Shown piece after piece: positions 43,771 through 53,787 of a stretch of 64,000 nucleotides of DNA. Numbering within the stretch: position 1 is the first letter of the stretch; the number at the start of each line of letters is the position of its first letter. The stretch is from JAPLJM01 sp963708515. GTDB taxonomy: Bacteria; Desulfobacterota; Syntrophia; Syntrophales; Fen-1087. The DNA is taken from positions 485,321 through 549,320 of the forward strand of contig CAVPSX010000012.1 of the NCBI GenBank assembly GCA_963708515.1, written 5' to 3'. The notes beneath the pieces were generated by a model. The model was given only the letters and a program-made list of their open reading frames with translations, was not told the origin of the DNA and did no database searches. The position numbers and the translations under genes were made by a program.

Positions 43771-45050
43771 CCCTTGAACTCCTGGGTCAGCACGCTGGAG
43801 AACAGGACGCGCAGGCCGCCGACGGTTGCGGCGGTGAGCACCACCGTCACGATGGCGAACCGTACGAGGCGGCCGGCCTGCAGCCGCAGCCGTCCGGTGA
43901 TGGCGGCGCTGGCCAGGAGGGCGACCGCCACCGTGTGCAGCGCCGCGAGGAGCGAGCCGAACCGCCCGTTGATGACGCCGGTTGCGAGGAACAGCTGGAA
44001 GGTGTCGGCCGGGATGCGGAACAGGTCCAGCATGAACGGGACGGCCGCGTTCAGGCTGCCGAAGAAGGTCAGGAACCCCGTGAAGGCCAGGCGCGGGTAG
44101 TCCGCCAGCCGCACCGACATGTCCGCGAACCAGCCGGCGAACAGGATGAAGCTGAGCGACAGGAGCTTGCCGGTGTGCGGGAAGTTGAACGAGGCCGGCA
44201 CGATGACGTCCGGCAGCCCGGTCGTCTCGTGATCGGTCAGTTGATGGCGTGAGAGCAGATCCTTGCACGCCTCGGTCAGCATCGGCAGCACGATGAACAG
44301 GTCGCCCGCCATGAACGCCGTGACGAGGGCATCGCGGTTCGTTCCGAGGATCTCGCGATGGGAGATGGGCGTCAGGGCGGCCACGAGGCCGGGCAGCACC
44401 CACAATGCGACCAGCAGCGCGATGGCGACGTACGTGACGAGGTACACCTGCATGCTGCCGAGCTGCTCGAGGTTCAGCGTGCCGGCGGCGTTGGCGGCGA
44501 TGGCGAACATCCCGTACGGCGTGAGTTGCACGACGAACCGTGTCGCGCGGGCGACCAGCGCGCTGGCGACGCCCAGCACGTCGAGCAGCACCTGCTTCCG
44601 CTCGATGCCGATCAGGGCGATCCCGAGGATGACCGCAAACAGGACGACGGCCGGGACGACGCTGTTGGCGAGCGCGTGGAACGGGTTCGACGGGATGTAG
44701 AGCCCGAGGAAGTCGAAGGGTTGCGGCTTCTCGATGAGCGCCGTGCTGAAGAACGACGCCTTCGCGCCTGCCGGAAACGCGAGCGGGAAGATCATCGCGA
44801 ATCCGAGCGCCACGACCCACAGCAGGGCCAGCACCGCCCCGGCCCGGAGGCCGAGCCGCTTCGCTTCCGCGGCGTCGAGCGACCCGAGGCTCGCGATGAT
44901 CGAGATCGTGACGTAGGGCAGGACCGTCATCTGCAGCAGCCTGACGAAGCCGTCCGCGACGATCTTGATGGGCGCGACGAGTTCTCCGAGGAAGAGCCCG
45001 GTCGCGAGGCCCGACACCAGGCCGACGAGGACCTTGCGCGAGAACGTCAT
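43764..45050 (-). CDS. DAACS-family (dicarboxylate/amino acid:cation) symporter, 3' end cut
   Basis: About 428 residues from MTFSRKVLVGLVSGLATGL. Eight or more membrane segments; VRLLQMTVLPYVTISIIASLG, PSNPFHALANSVVPAVVLFAVILG and SFNFPHTGKLLSLSFILFAG follow the Glt-type fold. Many relatives carry a periplasmic binding domain at the C-terminus; whether this one does is unknown because the gene is cut at the junction after about LTQEFKGAEL. A GGAG site precedes the ATG. It faces away from the fucose operon's start and is read in the same direction downstream of it. It could move lactate, pyruvate or amino acids; substrate not known. Confidence 0.88.
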
Positions 45051-45394
45051 GGCCGCGTCTCCGCGCAGGTGGGGCCCGCGGTCGTCCGTACCGGGCAGTA
45101 CCGGTGTCGTCAGCGAGTGCGTTCCTGGTGGACGGTTCATACGCCGCGGATTCTACCAGAGCGGTTCGCGACGGCGGGCGTCAGGTCGCGGCCGACCTGC
45201 AGGTGAGCGGACCCGCGCACCGGCGCCCGGCGTCGCTGGCGCAGGCCCGCGATGTCGCTCCGCAAGACCGGCCGGCCTGGGGCCGCTTCGCCGCGAACCG
45301 TGTGCCGGCGACCTCGCGGTCTACGGTCTTGCTCCGGACTTCACGGTCCTGCTTCCGCAGCAACCGTTCCGTTGGTGGGCAATCCGGCCCGACC
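45051..45394. other. Intergenic region
   Basis: About 340 GC-rich bases between the transporter and the fuconate dehydratase stop. Long open frames cross it on both strands, but none resembles a protein. No terminator hairpin is obvious. Confidence 0.4.
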
Positions 45395-46692
45395 TCAGCG
45401 CCAGGCGGCGCCGTTGGGATAGCGGTATGCCTCTCGCGATTCCGGCCGCATCTCGATGCTGTACCCGGGCCGGGCCGGCGCCCGGTACCGCCCGTTCACG
45501 ATGACCACGGGATCGAGGAAGTGCTCGTGCAGGTGATCGACGAACTCGATCACGCGATCCTGCAGCGTCGCGCTCACGGCCACGTAGTCGAAGATCGACA
45601 GGTGCTGCACGTGCTCGCAGAGACCCACGCCGCCGGCGTGCGGGCACACGGGGACGCCGAATTTTGCCGCCATGAGCAGCACGGCCAGGTTCTCGTTCAC
45701 GCCGCCGAGCCGGCAGCTGTCGATCTGGCACACGCCGATCGCGCCTGCCTGCAGCAGTTGCTTGAACACGATCCGGTTCTGCGCGTGCTCACCCGTCGCG
45801 ATGCGGATCGGGTGCACCGCCCTCGCAATCGCCGCATGCCCGAGCACATCGTCCGGGCTCGTGGGCTCCTCGACCCACCAGGGCTCGAACCGGGCGAGGG
45901 CCTCGATGTGCGCGATGGCCGTCCGCGACGTCCCACCGCTGGTTCGCATCCATCATCAGCCGATGGCCGTCCCAATCTCCTCGCGGATGAGGGCGGCCCG
46001 ATGCAGGTCGTCCTGCAGGTTCGCGCCCACCTTCATCTTGAAGTGCGTGAATCCCTCGGCCAGCGCCTCGCGGCACAGCTGTCGAACCTTCTCGTCGGAG
46101 TAGCCGAGCCAGCCCACCGACGTCGTGTAAGCGGGGTAGCCGTCGCGGCGCATCTCCGCCTCGCGCTCGGGCCTGGTGGCCGCGTGCCGTTCCAGTATCG
46201 CCAGCGCCTCGTCTGGCGTGAGCGCGTCGGTGATGTAGCGGAAGTCGATGCACGACACGATCTGGCGGGGCGAGAGGTCCACGAGCAGCTTCCACAGCGG
46301 CTTGCCTTCCGCCTTCGCCCACAGGTCCCACACGGCATTGACGACCGCCGCCATCGAGATGTGGATCACGCCCTTCTCGGGGCCGAGCCATCGCAATTGC
46401 GAGTCGCTGGCGAGCCGGCGCCAGAACCCTGCCATGTCTGCCGTGATCGCCTCGAGCGCTCCCCGACGACCAGCGGGCGGAGCGCCTCGATGGCCGTCGC
46501 GCACACCTCGTTCCCGCGGCCGATGGTGAAGGTGAGGCCGTGTCCTTCGAGGCCGGCCGCGCTGTCCGTCTTCAGGATCACGTACGCGGCCGAGTAGTCC
46601 GGATCGGGGTGCATCGCGTCCGACCCCGCGAACGTGCGCGAGGTCGGAAACCGAAGGTCCAGGACCTGGAGATCGCGGATTCGCATCGTCAT
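45395..46692 (-). pseudogene. L-fuconate dehydratase (enolase superfamily), frameshifted
   Basis: Dehydrates L-fuconate to 2-keto-3-deoxy-L-fuconate. Joined over three frames: MTMRIRDLQVLDLRFPTSRT to ALRPLVVGE; then LEAITADMAGFWRRLASDSQ, LRWLGPEKGVIHISMAAVVN, FTHFKMKVGANLQDD (KxK base); then GHRLMMDANQRWDVA (metal Asp); then WWVEEPTSPDD, GEHAQNRIVFKQLLQAG and GVPVCPHAGGVGLCEHVQHL (catalytic His). This is the ENOSF1/fuconate dehydratase signature. Breaks lie near 46,465, 45,957 and 45,925. All catalytic residues survive, so sequence error is likelier than decay. Last gene of the fucose operon. Confidence 0.85.
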
Positions 46693-46726
46693 GTGGCCTA
46701 CTGTCGTGTCGAGCGACGAGCGTTGC

Positions 46727-46816
46727 GTGGAGGGCGCGGCGCCGTCCGCGCCGTCGGCCGCACGGCTGTTCATGACGCGCCCTCATGTGGAGGGCGCGGC
46801 TCTGCCCGCGCCGTCG
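46727..46816. repeat. Two copies of a REP-like hairpin
   Basis: GTGGAGGGCGCGGC + 5 bases + CCGCGCCGTCG occurs at 46,727-46,756 and 46,787-46,816, exactly 60 bases apart, 27 of 30 identical. Each contains a GGCGCGG/CCGCGCC stem. The second copy encodes the C-terminal residues of the lactonase gene. Confidence 0.65.
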
Positions 46817-47642
46817 CGAGCCTCCAGAACCGCGCGGCACTGCCTCCCAGCACGAGATCGCGGTCCGCGGCGCCCAATCGCTCCGTGTAGCGCACGACGA
46901 GCTCCATCACCGGCCCGTAGGCCCCCGCCACCGTGCAGACCGGCCAGTCGGACCCGATCATGAGACGACCGGGACCGAACGCCTCCATCGCCACATCGAG
47001 GTAGGGCGTGATGTCGCCGGGTCTCCACCGGCGCCAGTCCGCCTCGGTCACCAGGCCGGACAGCTTGCAGCAGACGTGTGGCTGCGCCGCGAGCTCGCGC
47101 ATGTGGCGCGACCAGGTGTCGATCGCGCCGGTCTCGATGAGCGGCTTGGCCAGGTGGTCCAGCACGAACCGCTGCCGCGGGAAGCGGCGCACGAACTCGA
47201 TGGCGACCGGCAGGTGGCGCGCGTGGATCAGGATGTCGTACGCGAGGTCGAACGACTCGAGCGTCGCGATGCCGCGGCAGAAGTCGGGGCGCAGCAGGAA
47301 CCGGTCGTCCGGCTCGGCCTGCACGATGTGGCGGGTGCCGACGAGCTTTCGGCGACCCGCCAGCGAGGCAAGGTCCTCCCCGACGCGCGGCGAACACAGG
47401 TCCACCCAGCCCACGACGCCGGCGATGAACGGGTGCGCATCCGCCAGGTCCAGCAGCCAGCGCGTCTCGTCGAGCGTCTGCCGGGCCTGCACGGCGACGC
47501 ACCAATCGAACCCGGCCGCGCGCAACAGCGGTTCGAGATCCGGCGGCAGGAAGTCGCGGCGGAGCGCGGCCATCCCGTCCGAGATCCAGCCGTACTCCTC
47601 CGGGGTGTAGCGCCAGAAATGCTGGTGGGCATCGACGCGCAT
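46770..47642 (-). CDS. Amidohydrolase, probable L-fucono-lactonase
   Basis: 290 residues of the amidohydrolase-2 family: MRVDAHQHFWRYTPEEYGWI opening (HxH metal ligands), CVAVQARQTLDET, GVVGWVDL, FVLDHLAKP, CCKLSGLVTEADW and the late Asp in MIGSDWPVC. Relatives hydrolyse sugar lactones, including L-fucono-1,5-lactone and rhamnonolactone, so opening fuconolactone is the natural role in this operon. The gene is unbroken. It starts five bases after the Gfo/Idh gene. Its last ~11 residues (ARAEPRPPHEGAS) come from a REP-like repeat. Confidence 0.88.
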   Translation of the reverse strand: MRVDAHQHFWRYTPEEYGWISDGMAALRRDFLPPDLEPLLRAAGFDWCVAVQARQTLDETRWLLDLADAHPFIAGVVGWVDLCSPRVGEDLASLAGRRKLVGTRHIVQAEPDDRFLLRPDFCRGIATLESFDLAYDILIHARHLPVAIEFVRRFPRQRFVLDHLAKPLIETGAIDTWSRHMRELAAQPHVCCKLSGLVTEADWRRWRPGDITPYLDVAMEAFGPGRLMIGSDWPVCTVAGAYGPVMELVVRYTERLGAADRDLVLGGSAARFWRLATARAEPRPPHEGAS

Positions 47643-47647
47643 GGCGT

Positions 47648-48709
47648 TCACGCGTCGGCCGGCGGCACGGGCGTGGCGCCGGCGGCGCTCGACGCGTAAC
47701 AGGCGTCCACCAGGGCCATGGTCTTCACCGTGTCGTCGACCGGGCTCAGGAGCGTGGGATCTTCGCCCGCCACGTAGCGCTGCAGGTTCGACATCGGTCC
47801 TTCGAACGCTTCGATGAACCACGAGCCCCGCAGCGGGACGTGCTCCCACGCGTCACGGGCCAGGGCGACCTCGAGCGTGTCCGGCCGTCCGTTCGGGTAA
47901 TCGAGGTTGACGCCCATCTGCAGCACGGCCGCGCCCGCCGTGCCCTCCACCTTGAAGGACGACGTCTCGCACCGCCCGCCGAAGCGATGCGTGTGGTTCA
48001 GGGCCAGGCTGCAGCGGATCCGGTCGCCGTAGTCCAGGATGATGCTGCTGCGGGCGTCGCGAAGGCGCGGGAAATCCGGGTGCCGCACGGCCCGGCAGTA
48101 GACACCGGACGGTTCGCCGAACAAGCCACGGATCGCGTCGAGATAGTGGACGGAGTGGTACAGCACCTCGACGCCCGGCGTGTGTTCCAGGAACGGCCAC
48201 AGGTGCCACGGCTGGTTCGTCACCAGGCGCACCTCCACGTCCACCACTTCGCCGAGGTCGCCGTGCGAGAGCAGGTCGCGCAGCGCGAGCATGTTCGGGC
48301 TGAAGCGCAACTGGAAGTTGATCGCCGCAGTGAGCCGCTTGCGACGGCCGGCGGCGAGGATCGCCCGCGCCTCCGCGAGGCTCTCGCCCATCGGCTTCTG
48401 GATGAGCACGGCCGCCCCGTCCGGCAGGTGTTCGATGATGCCCAGAACCTGCGAGGCCGGCGCCGCGACGTCGAAGACCACGTCGCGCGCCGCGCAACAC
48501 GCCTCGAGCGAGTCGTACACCATGCCGATACCGAACGCGGACGCGGTCTCGCGCGCCGTGTCCCCCCGGACGTCATAGAGGCCGGCGACGGGGAAGCCGA
48601 GGCGACGATAGGCGGGCAGATGGGCCGAACGGACGATGCCCCCGGCGCCGATGATTGCAATCGGCCTGGGAGACGACGGAAGCGGCCAGGCCTGCGCGAG
48701 TGTCCGCAT
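47648..48709 (-). CDS. Gfo/Idh/MocA-family dehydrogenase, candidate L-fucose dehydrogenase
   Basis: 353 residues. Rossmann start PIAIIGAGGIVRSAHLPAYRRLG, FDVAAPASQVLGIIEH, and QKPMGESLAEA at the position of the EKP catalytic lysine; INFQLRFSPNMLALRDLL and the substrate-domain YHSVHYLDAIRGLFGEPSG follow. NAD(P)-linked oxidation of a sugar. In this operon the missing step is L-fucose to fuconolactone, which this enzyme could perform, but the family is broad and the assignment is by context. Unbroken gene, six bases after the mutarotase stop. Confidence 0.85.
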   Translation of the reverse strand: MRTLAQAWPLPSSPRPIAIIGAGGIVRSAHLPAYRRLGFPVAGLYDVRGDTARETASAFGIGMVYDSLEACCAARDVVFDVAAPASQVLGIIEHLPDGAAVLIQKPMGESLAEARAILAAGRRKRLTAAINFQLRFSPNMLALRDLLSHGDLGEVVDVEVRLVTNQPWHLWPFLEHTPGVEVLYHSVHYLDAIRGLFGEPSGVYCRAVRHPDFPRLRDARSSIILDYGDRIRCSLALNHTHRFGGRCETSSFKVEGTAGAAVLQMGVNLDYPNGRPDTLEVALARDAWEHVPLRGSWFIEAFEGPMSNLQRYVAGEDPTLLSPVDDTVKTMALVDACYASSAAGATPVPPADA

Positions 48710-48714
48710 TGCGA

Positions 48715-49050
48715 CTACGACTCCAGGTGATACACGGGCGTCATGTCGGCCCACCACTCCTCGGGCCGGGCCCCCGGGGCACGCGACTGGAACGTCTGCA
48801 TCAGCGTTTCCCACTCGCGGCACGTTGGCTGCGCCAGGTGTTCCGCGAACGCCCGGGCGCCGTCGAAATCATCCTCGGTGTCCATCACCATCACGAGGCG
48901 CCGGCCGAGCAGGTAGATGTCCATCGCGCGGATGCCGATCGCCTTCAGGCTCGCCTCCACCTCGGGCCAGACGGCCCGATGGTGCCCGACGTAGGCCTCC
49001 ACCATGCCGGGACCGTCCTTCAGGTCGAGTGCGCGTACGAACCGCTTCAT
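48715..49050 (-). CDS. L-fucose/L-rhamnose mutarotase (RhaM-like)
   Basis: 111 residues: FVRALDLKDGPGMVEAYVGH and HRAVWPEVEASLKAIGIRAM, then DIYLLGRRLVMVMDTEDDFD and CREWETLMQTFQSRAPGARP. This is the RhaM/DUF718 alpha-beta barrel that interconverts anomers of 6-deoxy sugars; His in GHHRAVWPE is the likely acid. Supplies the anomer the dehydrogenase uses. ATG overlaps the FAH stop (ATGA). Confidence 0.9.
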   Translation of the reverse strand: MKRFVRALDLKDGPGMVEAYVGHHRAVWPEVEASLKAIGIRAMDIYLLGRRLVMVMDTEDDFDGARAFAEHLAQPTCREWETLMQTFQSRAPGARPEEWWADMTPVYHLES

Positions 49051-49902
49051 GCGGGGGCCATCACTTCCTGTCGGGACGTCCCGAGACCGTCGATGCCCAG
49101 CTCGACGACGTCGCCGGGCTGCAGGTAGACGGGGGGCGTGAAGCCGAGGCCCACGCCGGCCGGGGTGCCCGTGCTGATCACGTCGCCGGGCAGCAGCGTC
49201 ATGAACTGGCTGACGTAGCTGACCAGGTGGGCGACGCCGAAGACCATGTTGGCGGTCGTCCCCTTCTGGCGCACCTGGCCGTTCACGCTCAGCCACATCC
49301 CGAGCTGCATCGGATCCGGGATCTCGTCCCGGGTCGCGAGGAACGGCCCGATGGGCGCGAAGGTGTCCGCGCTCTTGCCCTTCACCCACTGGCCGCCGCG
49401 CTCGAGCTGGAAGGCGCGCTCCGAGTAGTCGTTGTGCAGCGCGTAGCCGGCGACGTGGGACATGGCGTCCTCGACCGGCACGTATCGCGCCGTCTCGCCG
49501 ACGATCACGGCGAGCTCGACCTCCCAGTCCACCTTCGTGCCGCCGCGCGGGATGACGAGCGGATCGTTGGGGCCGCAGAGCGCGGTCGTGGACTTGAAGA
49601 AGATCACCGGCTCCTTCGGGAGTCTCCATGCCGCTCTCGGCGGCGTGGTCGCGGAAGTTCAGGCCGATGCACACGATCTTGCTCGGCCGGACCAGGGGCG
49701 GGCCGAGGCGCACGCCGGGGTCGACAGGCGGGCACGCCGCCTGCCGGGCGGCGAGCCACTCGCCGAGGGCGGCGACCCGGCCGCCGCCGAAGAACGCTTC
49801 GTCGTAGTCGGCGCCGAACGCCGAGACGTCGAGGCGCGTGCCGTCGGCCAGCTGAACGCCCGGGCGTTCCTGGCCGGGATTGCCGAATCGGATCAGTTTC
49901 AT
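49047..49902 (-). pseudogene. FAH-family hydrolase (2,4-diketo-3-deoxy-L-fuconate hydrolase type), one frameshift
   Basis: Fumarylacetoacetate-hydrolase fold; in oxidative fucose breakdown it cleaves 2,4-diketo-3-deoxy-L-fuconate to pyruvate and L-lactate. N-terminal part: MKLIRFGNPGQERPGVQLAD, IVCIGLNFRDHAAESGMETP. C-terminal part in another frame: VIFFKSTTALCGPNDPL, DWEVELAVIVGETARY (metal Glu), GYALHNDYSERAFQ and GDVISTGTPAGVGLGF. One extra base in CCCGAAGGAG (about 49,612-49,622) separates them. Overlaps SDR and mutarotase genes by four bases on each side, which supports a working operon and a sequencing error. Confidence 0.87.
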
Positions 49903-50670
49903 TGCGCCATCACTCCACCATCGATGGGATAGGCCTGCCCGGTGACGAACGAGGCTTCGTCCGAACAGAGATACAGGGCCAGCATCGCCACCTCTTCGGG
50001 GGTGCCCATGCGGCCGATCGGTTGGTACTCGGCGAGCTTCGCCAGCATTTCGTGCTCGCGGCCCGGGTAGTTGGCCTTCACGAAACCGTCCACGAAGGGC
50101 GTGTGCACGCGCGCCGGGCTGATGCAGTTGCAGCGGATGTTCTTCTTCACGTAGTCCACCGCGATCGCGCGGGTCATCGCCAGCACCGCCCCTTTGCTCA
50201 TCGAGTAGGCGAAGCGATCCGGGAGCCCGATGTGCGACGCGATCGAGGCCATGTTGAGGATCACGCCCGCCGCCATGTCGCAGCATGGTGTCGACGGCGG
50301 CCTGGGCGCACAGGAAGACGCCCTTCACGTTGACCCGGTACACCCGGTCGAAATCGGCCTCGCTCGTGCTCTGGACCGTGCCGACGTGGGCGATGCCGGC
50401 GTTGTTCACGAGAATGTCGAGCCGGCCGAACCGCGCCTCGATGGCGCCGAAGGCGCTCCGGACGCTGTCGGCGCTGGAGACATCGCACGGCCACGGGTGC
50501 GCCGCGTGGCCCGCGGCCCGGATCTCGTCGGCCGTCCGCTGCGCCGTCGTGTCGTCCACGTCCAGCGCGGCAACCGTCGCCCCCGCGCGGGCGAACACCC
50601 CGGCGATCGCCCGGCCGATGCCGGACCCGGCGCCCGTCACGGCGGCGGTCTTTCCGTTCAGTGTGAACAT
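49899..50670 (-). pseudogene. SDR dehydrogenase (2-keto-3-deoxy-L-fuconate dehydrogenase type), one frameshift
   Basis: Short-chain dehydrogenase of ~256 residues. GKTAAVTGAGSGIGRAIA is the NAD site, DILVNNAGIAHVGTVQ, then after the break NMASIASHIGLPDRFAYSMSKGAV with the YxxxK pair, CISPARVHTPFV and GQAYPIDGGVMAQ. The break lies near 50,275 (CTGCGACATGG). By context it oxidises 2-keto-3-deoxy-L-fuconate at C4. First gene of the fucose operon, with a ~230-base leader that must hold the promoter. Confidence 0.87.
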
Positions 50671-50900
50671 CGTTGGGCTCCCTGCGGACGGGTGACGAGC
50701 CGGCCTCGTTGGTCCGCGAACCGACGGCGAGTATACGTAATCGTCGAGGGGGCGCTCCAGCGAGACCGGTCGGCGCTCCCGCGCGACCGCTCCACCGGGG
50801 GTGTGGGCGGCGAGGCGGGGAACGCCTTGCCGTCGGCCTCTACTCTGCGGCCCGCTCGCGCCGATAAGGGTAAAGGCCCTCCGGGGCCCGGTCGCCATCG

Positions 50901-51805
50901 ATGTCCTTCAAGCCTCTCGTCGAACTCACCCTCCTGGGCAAGGCTCTCCACGAGGGGCTGTACGTGACGGACCGCGACCGGCGCGTGCTGTACTGGAACC
51001 CGGCTGCCGAGCAGGATTACCGGGTTCGCCGCCTCGGAGGTCGAGGGCCGCCGGTGTGCCGACAACATCCTGATGCACGTCGATGGCGAGGGCTGCCAGC
51101 TGTGCCTGCACCGGTGTCCGCTGTCCGCCACCATGGCGGACGGGGAGCCGCGCGAGGCGGACGTCTTCCTCCATCACAAGCAGGGGCACCGGGTCCCCGT
51201 GTCCGTTCGCGCGCAGCCGCTGCTCGATTCGAAGGGGACGATCGTCGGCGCCATCGAGCTCTTCTCGGATGCGAGCCCGCTCGACGACCTGCGTGCCACC
51301 ATCGCGAGGCTCGAGGTGCTCGCGCTCGTGGACCCGCTGACGGAGATCCCGAACCGTCGCTATCTCGCGTCCGAGCTCGCCTCGCAGCTGTCGATGTTCC
51401 AGCGCAGCGGCGTGGAGTTCGGCATCGTGATGTTCGACATCGACGGATTCAAGCGTTTCAACGACGAGTACGGCCACGCGGTGGGGGACCTGGCGCTGCA
51501 GACCGTGGCACGCACGATGTCGGCGACCATGCGCGCGCACGACACGGTCGGCCGCTGGGGCGGGGAGGAATTCCTCGTCGTGCTGCCGCGTACGGATCCG
51601 AGCCGGGCTGGAGGCGCTGGCGCAGCGCCTGTGCCGGATGGTCCGTCACTCGCAGGTGCACGCGGGCCCGACGTCGCTGTCACTGACCGTCTCCGGCGGA
51701 GCGACGATGGTGCAGGCCGGCGACACGTCGGACAGCCTGGTCGCCCGCGCGGACGCGTTGATGTACGAGGCCAAGCGCGCCGGTGGGGACCGCATCGCGA
51801 TCTGA
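50901..51805 (+). pseudogene. PAS-GGDEF diguanylate cyclase, two frameshifts
   Basis: About 300 residues after correction. PAS domain: KALHEGLYVTDRDRRVLYWN, then ITGFAASEVEGRRCADN in another frame, CQLCLHRCPLSATM (a cysteine cluster), HHKQGHRVPVSVRAQPL. GGDEF domain: VDPLTEIPNRRYLASEL, FDIDGFKRFNDEYGHAVGD, and RWGGEEF (GGEEF active site, so cyclic di-GMP synthesis is possible); the end SGGATMVQAGDTSDSLVARA then DALMYEAKRAGGDRIAI. Extra bases lie near 51,018 and 51,608. The PAS cysteines (CxxC, C) could bind heme or a metal. Divergent from the fucose operon. Confidence 0.85.
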
Positions 51806-51959
51806 CCCTGTTCCTGATTCACGTGAATTCGTGAAGCCGCCGCCGCTCGGCAGACTCGCCGTCACGTCGAACGGAGCCCCTGTCACCAATACGTGGGCCC
51901 TGCATCTCTGGAGCATCACGGCCGGAGTGTCGGGCCGTCGACCAGGAGGGGTTGCCGCA

Positions 51960-53413
51960 TGAGCCGTGTCGTCGTGCTCGGGGCCGGCGTGTCCGGACAC
52001 ACCGCCGCCGCCTTCGCCCGCAAGTGGCTCGGTCGCACCGACGAGGTGGTCGTCGTCGCGCCGAACCCCACCTACAACTGGATTCCCTCCAATATCTGGG
52101 TGGGCGTGGGCCTCATGCCCCCGTCGAAGGTGACGTTCCCCCTCGCGCCGGTCTACGAACGGGCGGGCATCACGTTCAAGCAGGCGCGTGCCCTCGAGAT
52201 TCACCCCGAAGGACGGGAAGGCGATTCGTCGCCGTTCGTCGTCATCGAGTCGACCAAGGCCGGGCAGGCCGGGCAACGGGAGGAGGTCCGCTACGACTTC
52301 CTGATCAACGCGACCGGGCCCAAGCTCAACTTCGGCGCGACGGAGGGGCTCGGCCCGGAGAAGCACAGCCTCTCGGTGTGCACGGAGACGCACGCCTTCG
52401 AGACGTCGCAAGGCCCTCGACGAGGCCGTGGCGCGCATGCGGCGGGGTGAGCGGCAGCGGTTCCTCGTGGGGACCGGCCACGGCGGCTGCACCTGCCAGG
52501 GCGCCGCCTTCGAGTACATCGTCAATCTCGAGTTCGAGCTCCGCGCGCGCAAGGTGCGCGACAAGGCCGACATCACCTGGATTTCGAACGAGTACGAGCT
52601 GGGTGACTTCGGCATGGGCGGAATGCACATCCGGATGGGCGGCTACGTGACGCCGAGCAAGATCTTCACGGAGTCGCTGTTCGCCGAGCGGGGCTTGCGG
52701 TGGATCACGCGCGCCCACGTGCGCAGCGTCGAGCCGGGGCGCGCGGTGTACGAGACGCTCGAAGGCGACGAGCGGGAGGCGGGCTTCGACTTCGCCATGC
52801 TGCTTCCGCCGTTCTCGGGCGTCGGGCTGAAGGCGTTCGACCCCGCGGGCGCGGACATCTCCCGACGATGTTCATGCCCAACGGCTTCATGAAAGTGGAC
52901 GGCGATTACACACCGAAGCCGTACGAGCAGTGGATGGCAGCCGACTGGCCGCGCACCTATCAGTCCCCCGCCTACCGGAACGTGTTCGCGGCGGGCATCG
53001 CGTTCGCGCCGCCGCACGCGATCTCGCGCCCGCGTCAGAGCGTGAAGGGCACCCCGATCACCCCGGCGCCGCCGCGGACGGGCATGCCCTCGGCCATGAT
53101 CGGCAAGTCGGTGGCGCGGAGCATCGTGGACATGATCCGCGGCGCGGAAGGACCTACCCACACGGCATCGATGGCGGAGATGGGCGCGGCGTGCGTCGCC
53201 TCGGCGGGCGCGAACCCGTTCAGCGGCACGGCCGTGTCGATGACCGTCTTCCCGATCGTGCCCGACTACCAGAAGTACCCGCCCTACGGCCGCGACCTCG
53301 AGTTCACGTTCGGCGAGATCGGCCTCGCGGGCCACTGGATCAAGATCCTCCTGCACCACATGTTCCTCTACAAGGCCCGCCTGCGCCCCGGGTGGAGCCT
53401 GATCCCGGAGTAG
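51960..53413 (+). pseudogene. Sulfide:quinone reductase-like flavoprotein, two frameshifts
   Basis: About 485 residues after correction. FAD site VVVLGAGVSGHTAAAFARK, APNPTYNWIPSNIWVGVG, then TGHGGCTCQGAAFEYIVNLE (redox Cys region), FGMGGMHIRMGGYVTPSKI, MLLPPFSGVGLKAFD, MFMPNGFMKVDGDYTPKPYE and MGAACVASAGANPFSG with a second Cys. Both cysteines used by SQR are present. It would oxidise sulfide and reduce quinone at the membrane; the C-terminal HHMFLYKARLRPGW is amphipathic. Breaks near 52,406 and 52,858. Function in this organism is inferred from family only. Confidence 0.83.
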
Positions 53414-53420
53414 GACCGTC

Positions 53421-53590
53421 ATGACGAAGCGGATCCCTCGTCGCCCGGCGGTCACCTGACCGAGTCCTTCTACGCCACGACGCCCACGCGGTTCACGGTG
53501 TTCCTTCGCACGTTCCTCCCGTGGCAACTATGGCGCTTCGCGCGCATCAACCTGAAGATGCTGCGGATCATCGGCAAGAGCCATCACTGA
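53421..53590 (+). pseudogene. Small protein following the SQR-like gene, frameshifted
   Basis: Joined product of ~56 residues: MTKR, then in another frame PSSPGGHLTESFYATTPTRF, TVFLRTFLPWQLWRFARINL, KMLRIIGKSHH. It begins seven bases after the flavoprotein stop. A basic, tryptophan-containing amphipathic peptide; possibly a partner or membrane anchor of the reductase. Not recognised as a named family. Confidence 0.5.
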
Positions 53591-53787
53591 ACCGGCTGGC
53601 GACCGTGGCTGGTACCACAACACGACGTTGCCGTTGGTGAAGGCCCTCGTTTTCGTCAGCCTCAAGTCGACCCTGCCCTCGACCGTCTCGAACAGTGTAC
53701 GGCCCTGGCCCACCACGATCGAGTTCAGGACGATTCTGATACTCGTCAGCGTCCGCGAGAACACCGTCGTCTCCCGGGTAATTCGTC

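Noticed and set aside
43764..44252. HemA extended at its C-terminus by a His/Glu-rich domain
   Set aside because: The extension is the antisense of the DAACS transporter and begins exactly at the composition change; it is a product of the chimeric join.
44358..48730. Very long open frames on the opposite strand in the GC-rich half
   Set aside because: High GC removes stop codons in all frames; their sequences are Arg/Ala/Pro/Gly-rich without domains.
48715..50898. A 727-residue SDR-FAH-mutarotase fusion protein
   Set aside because: It arises only from frame changes that join three genes with ATGA overlaps; each has its own start and family boundaries.
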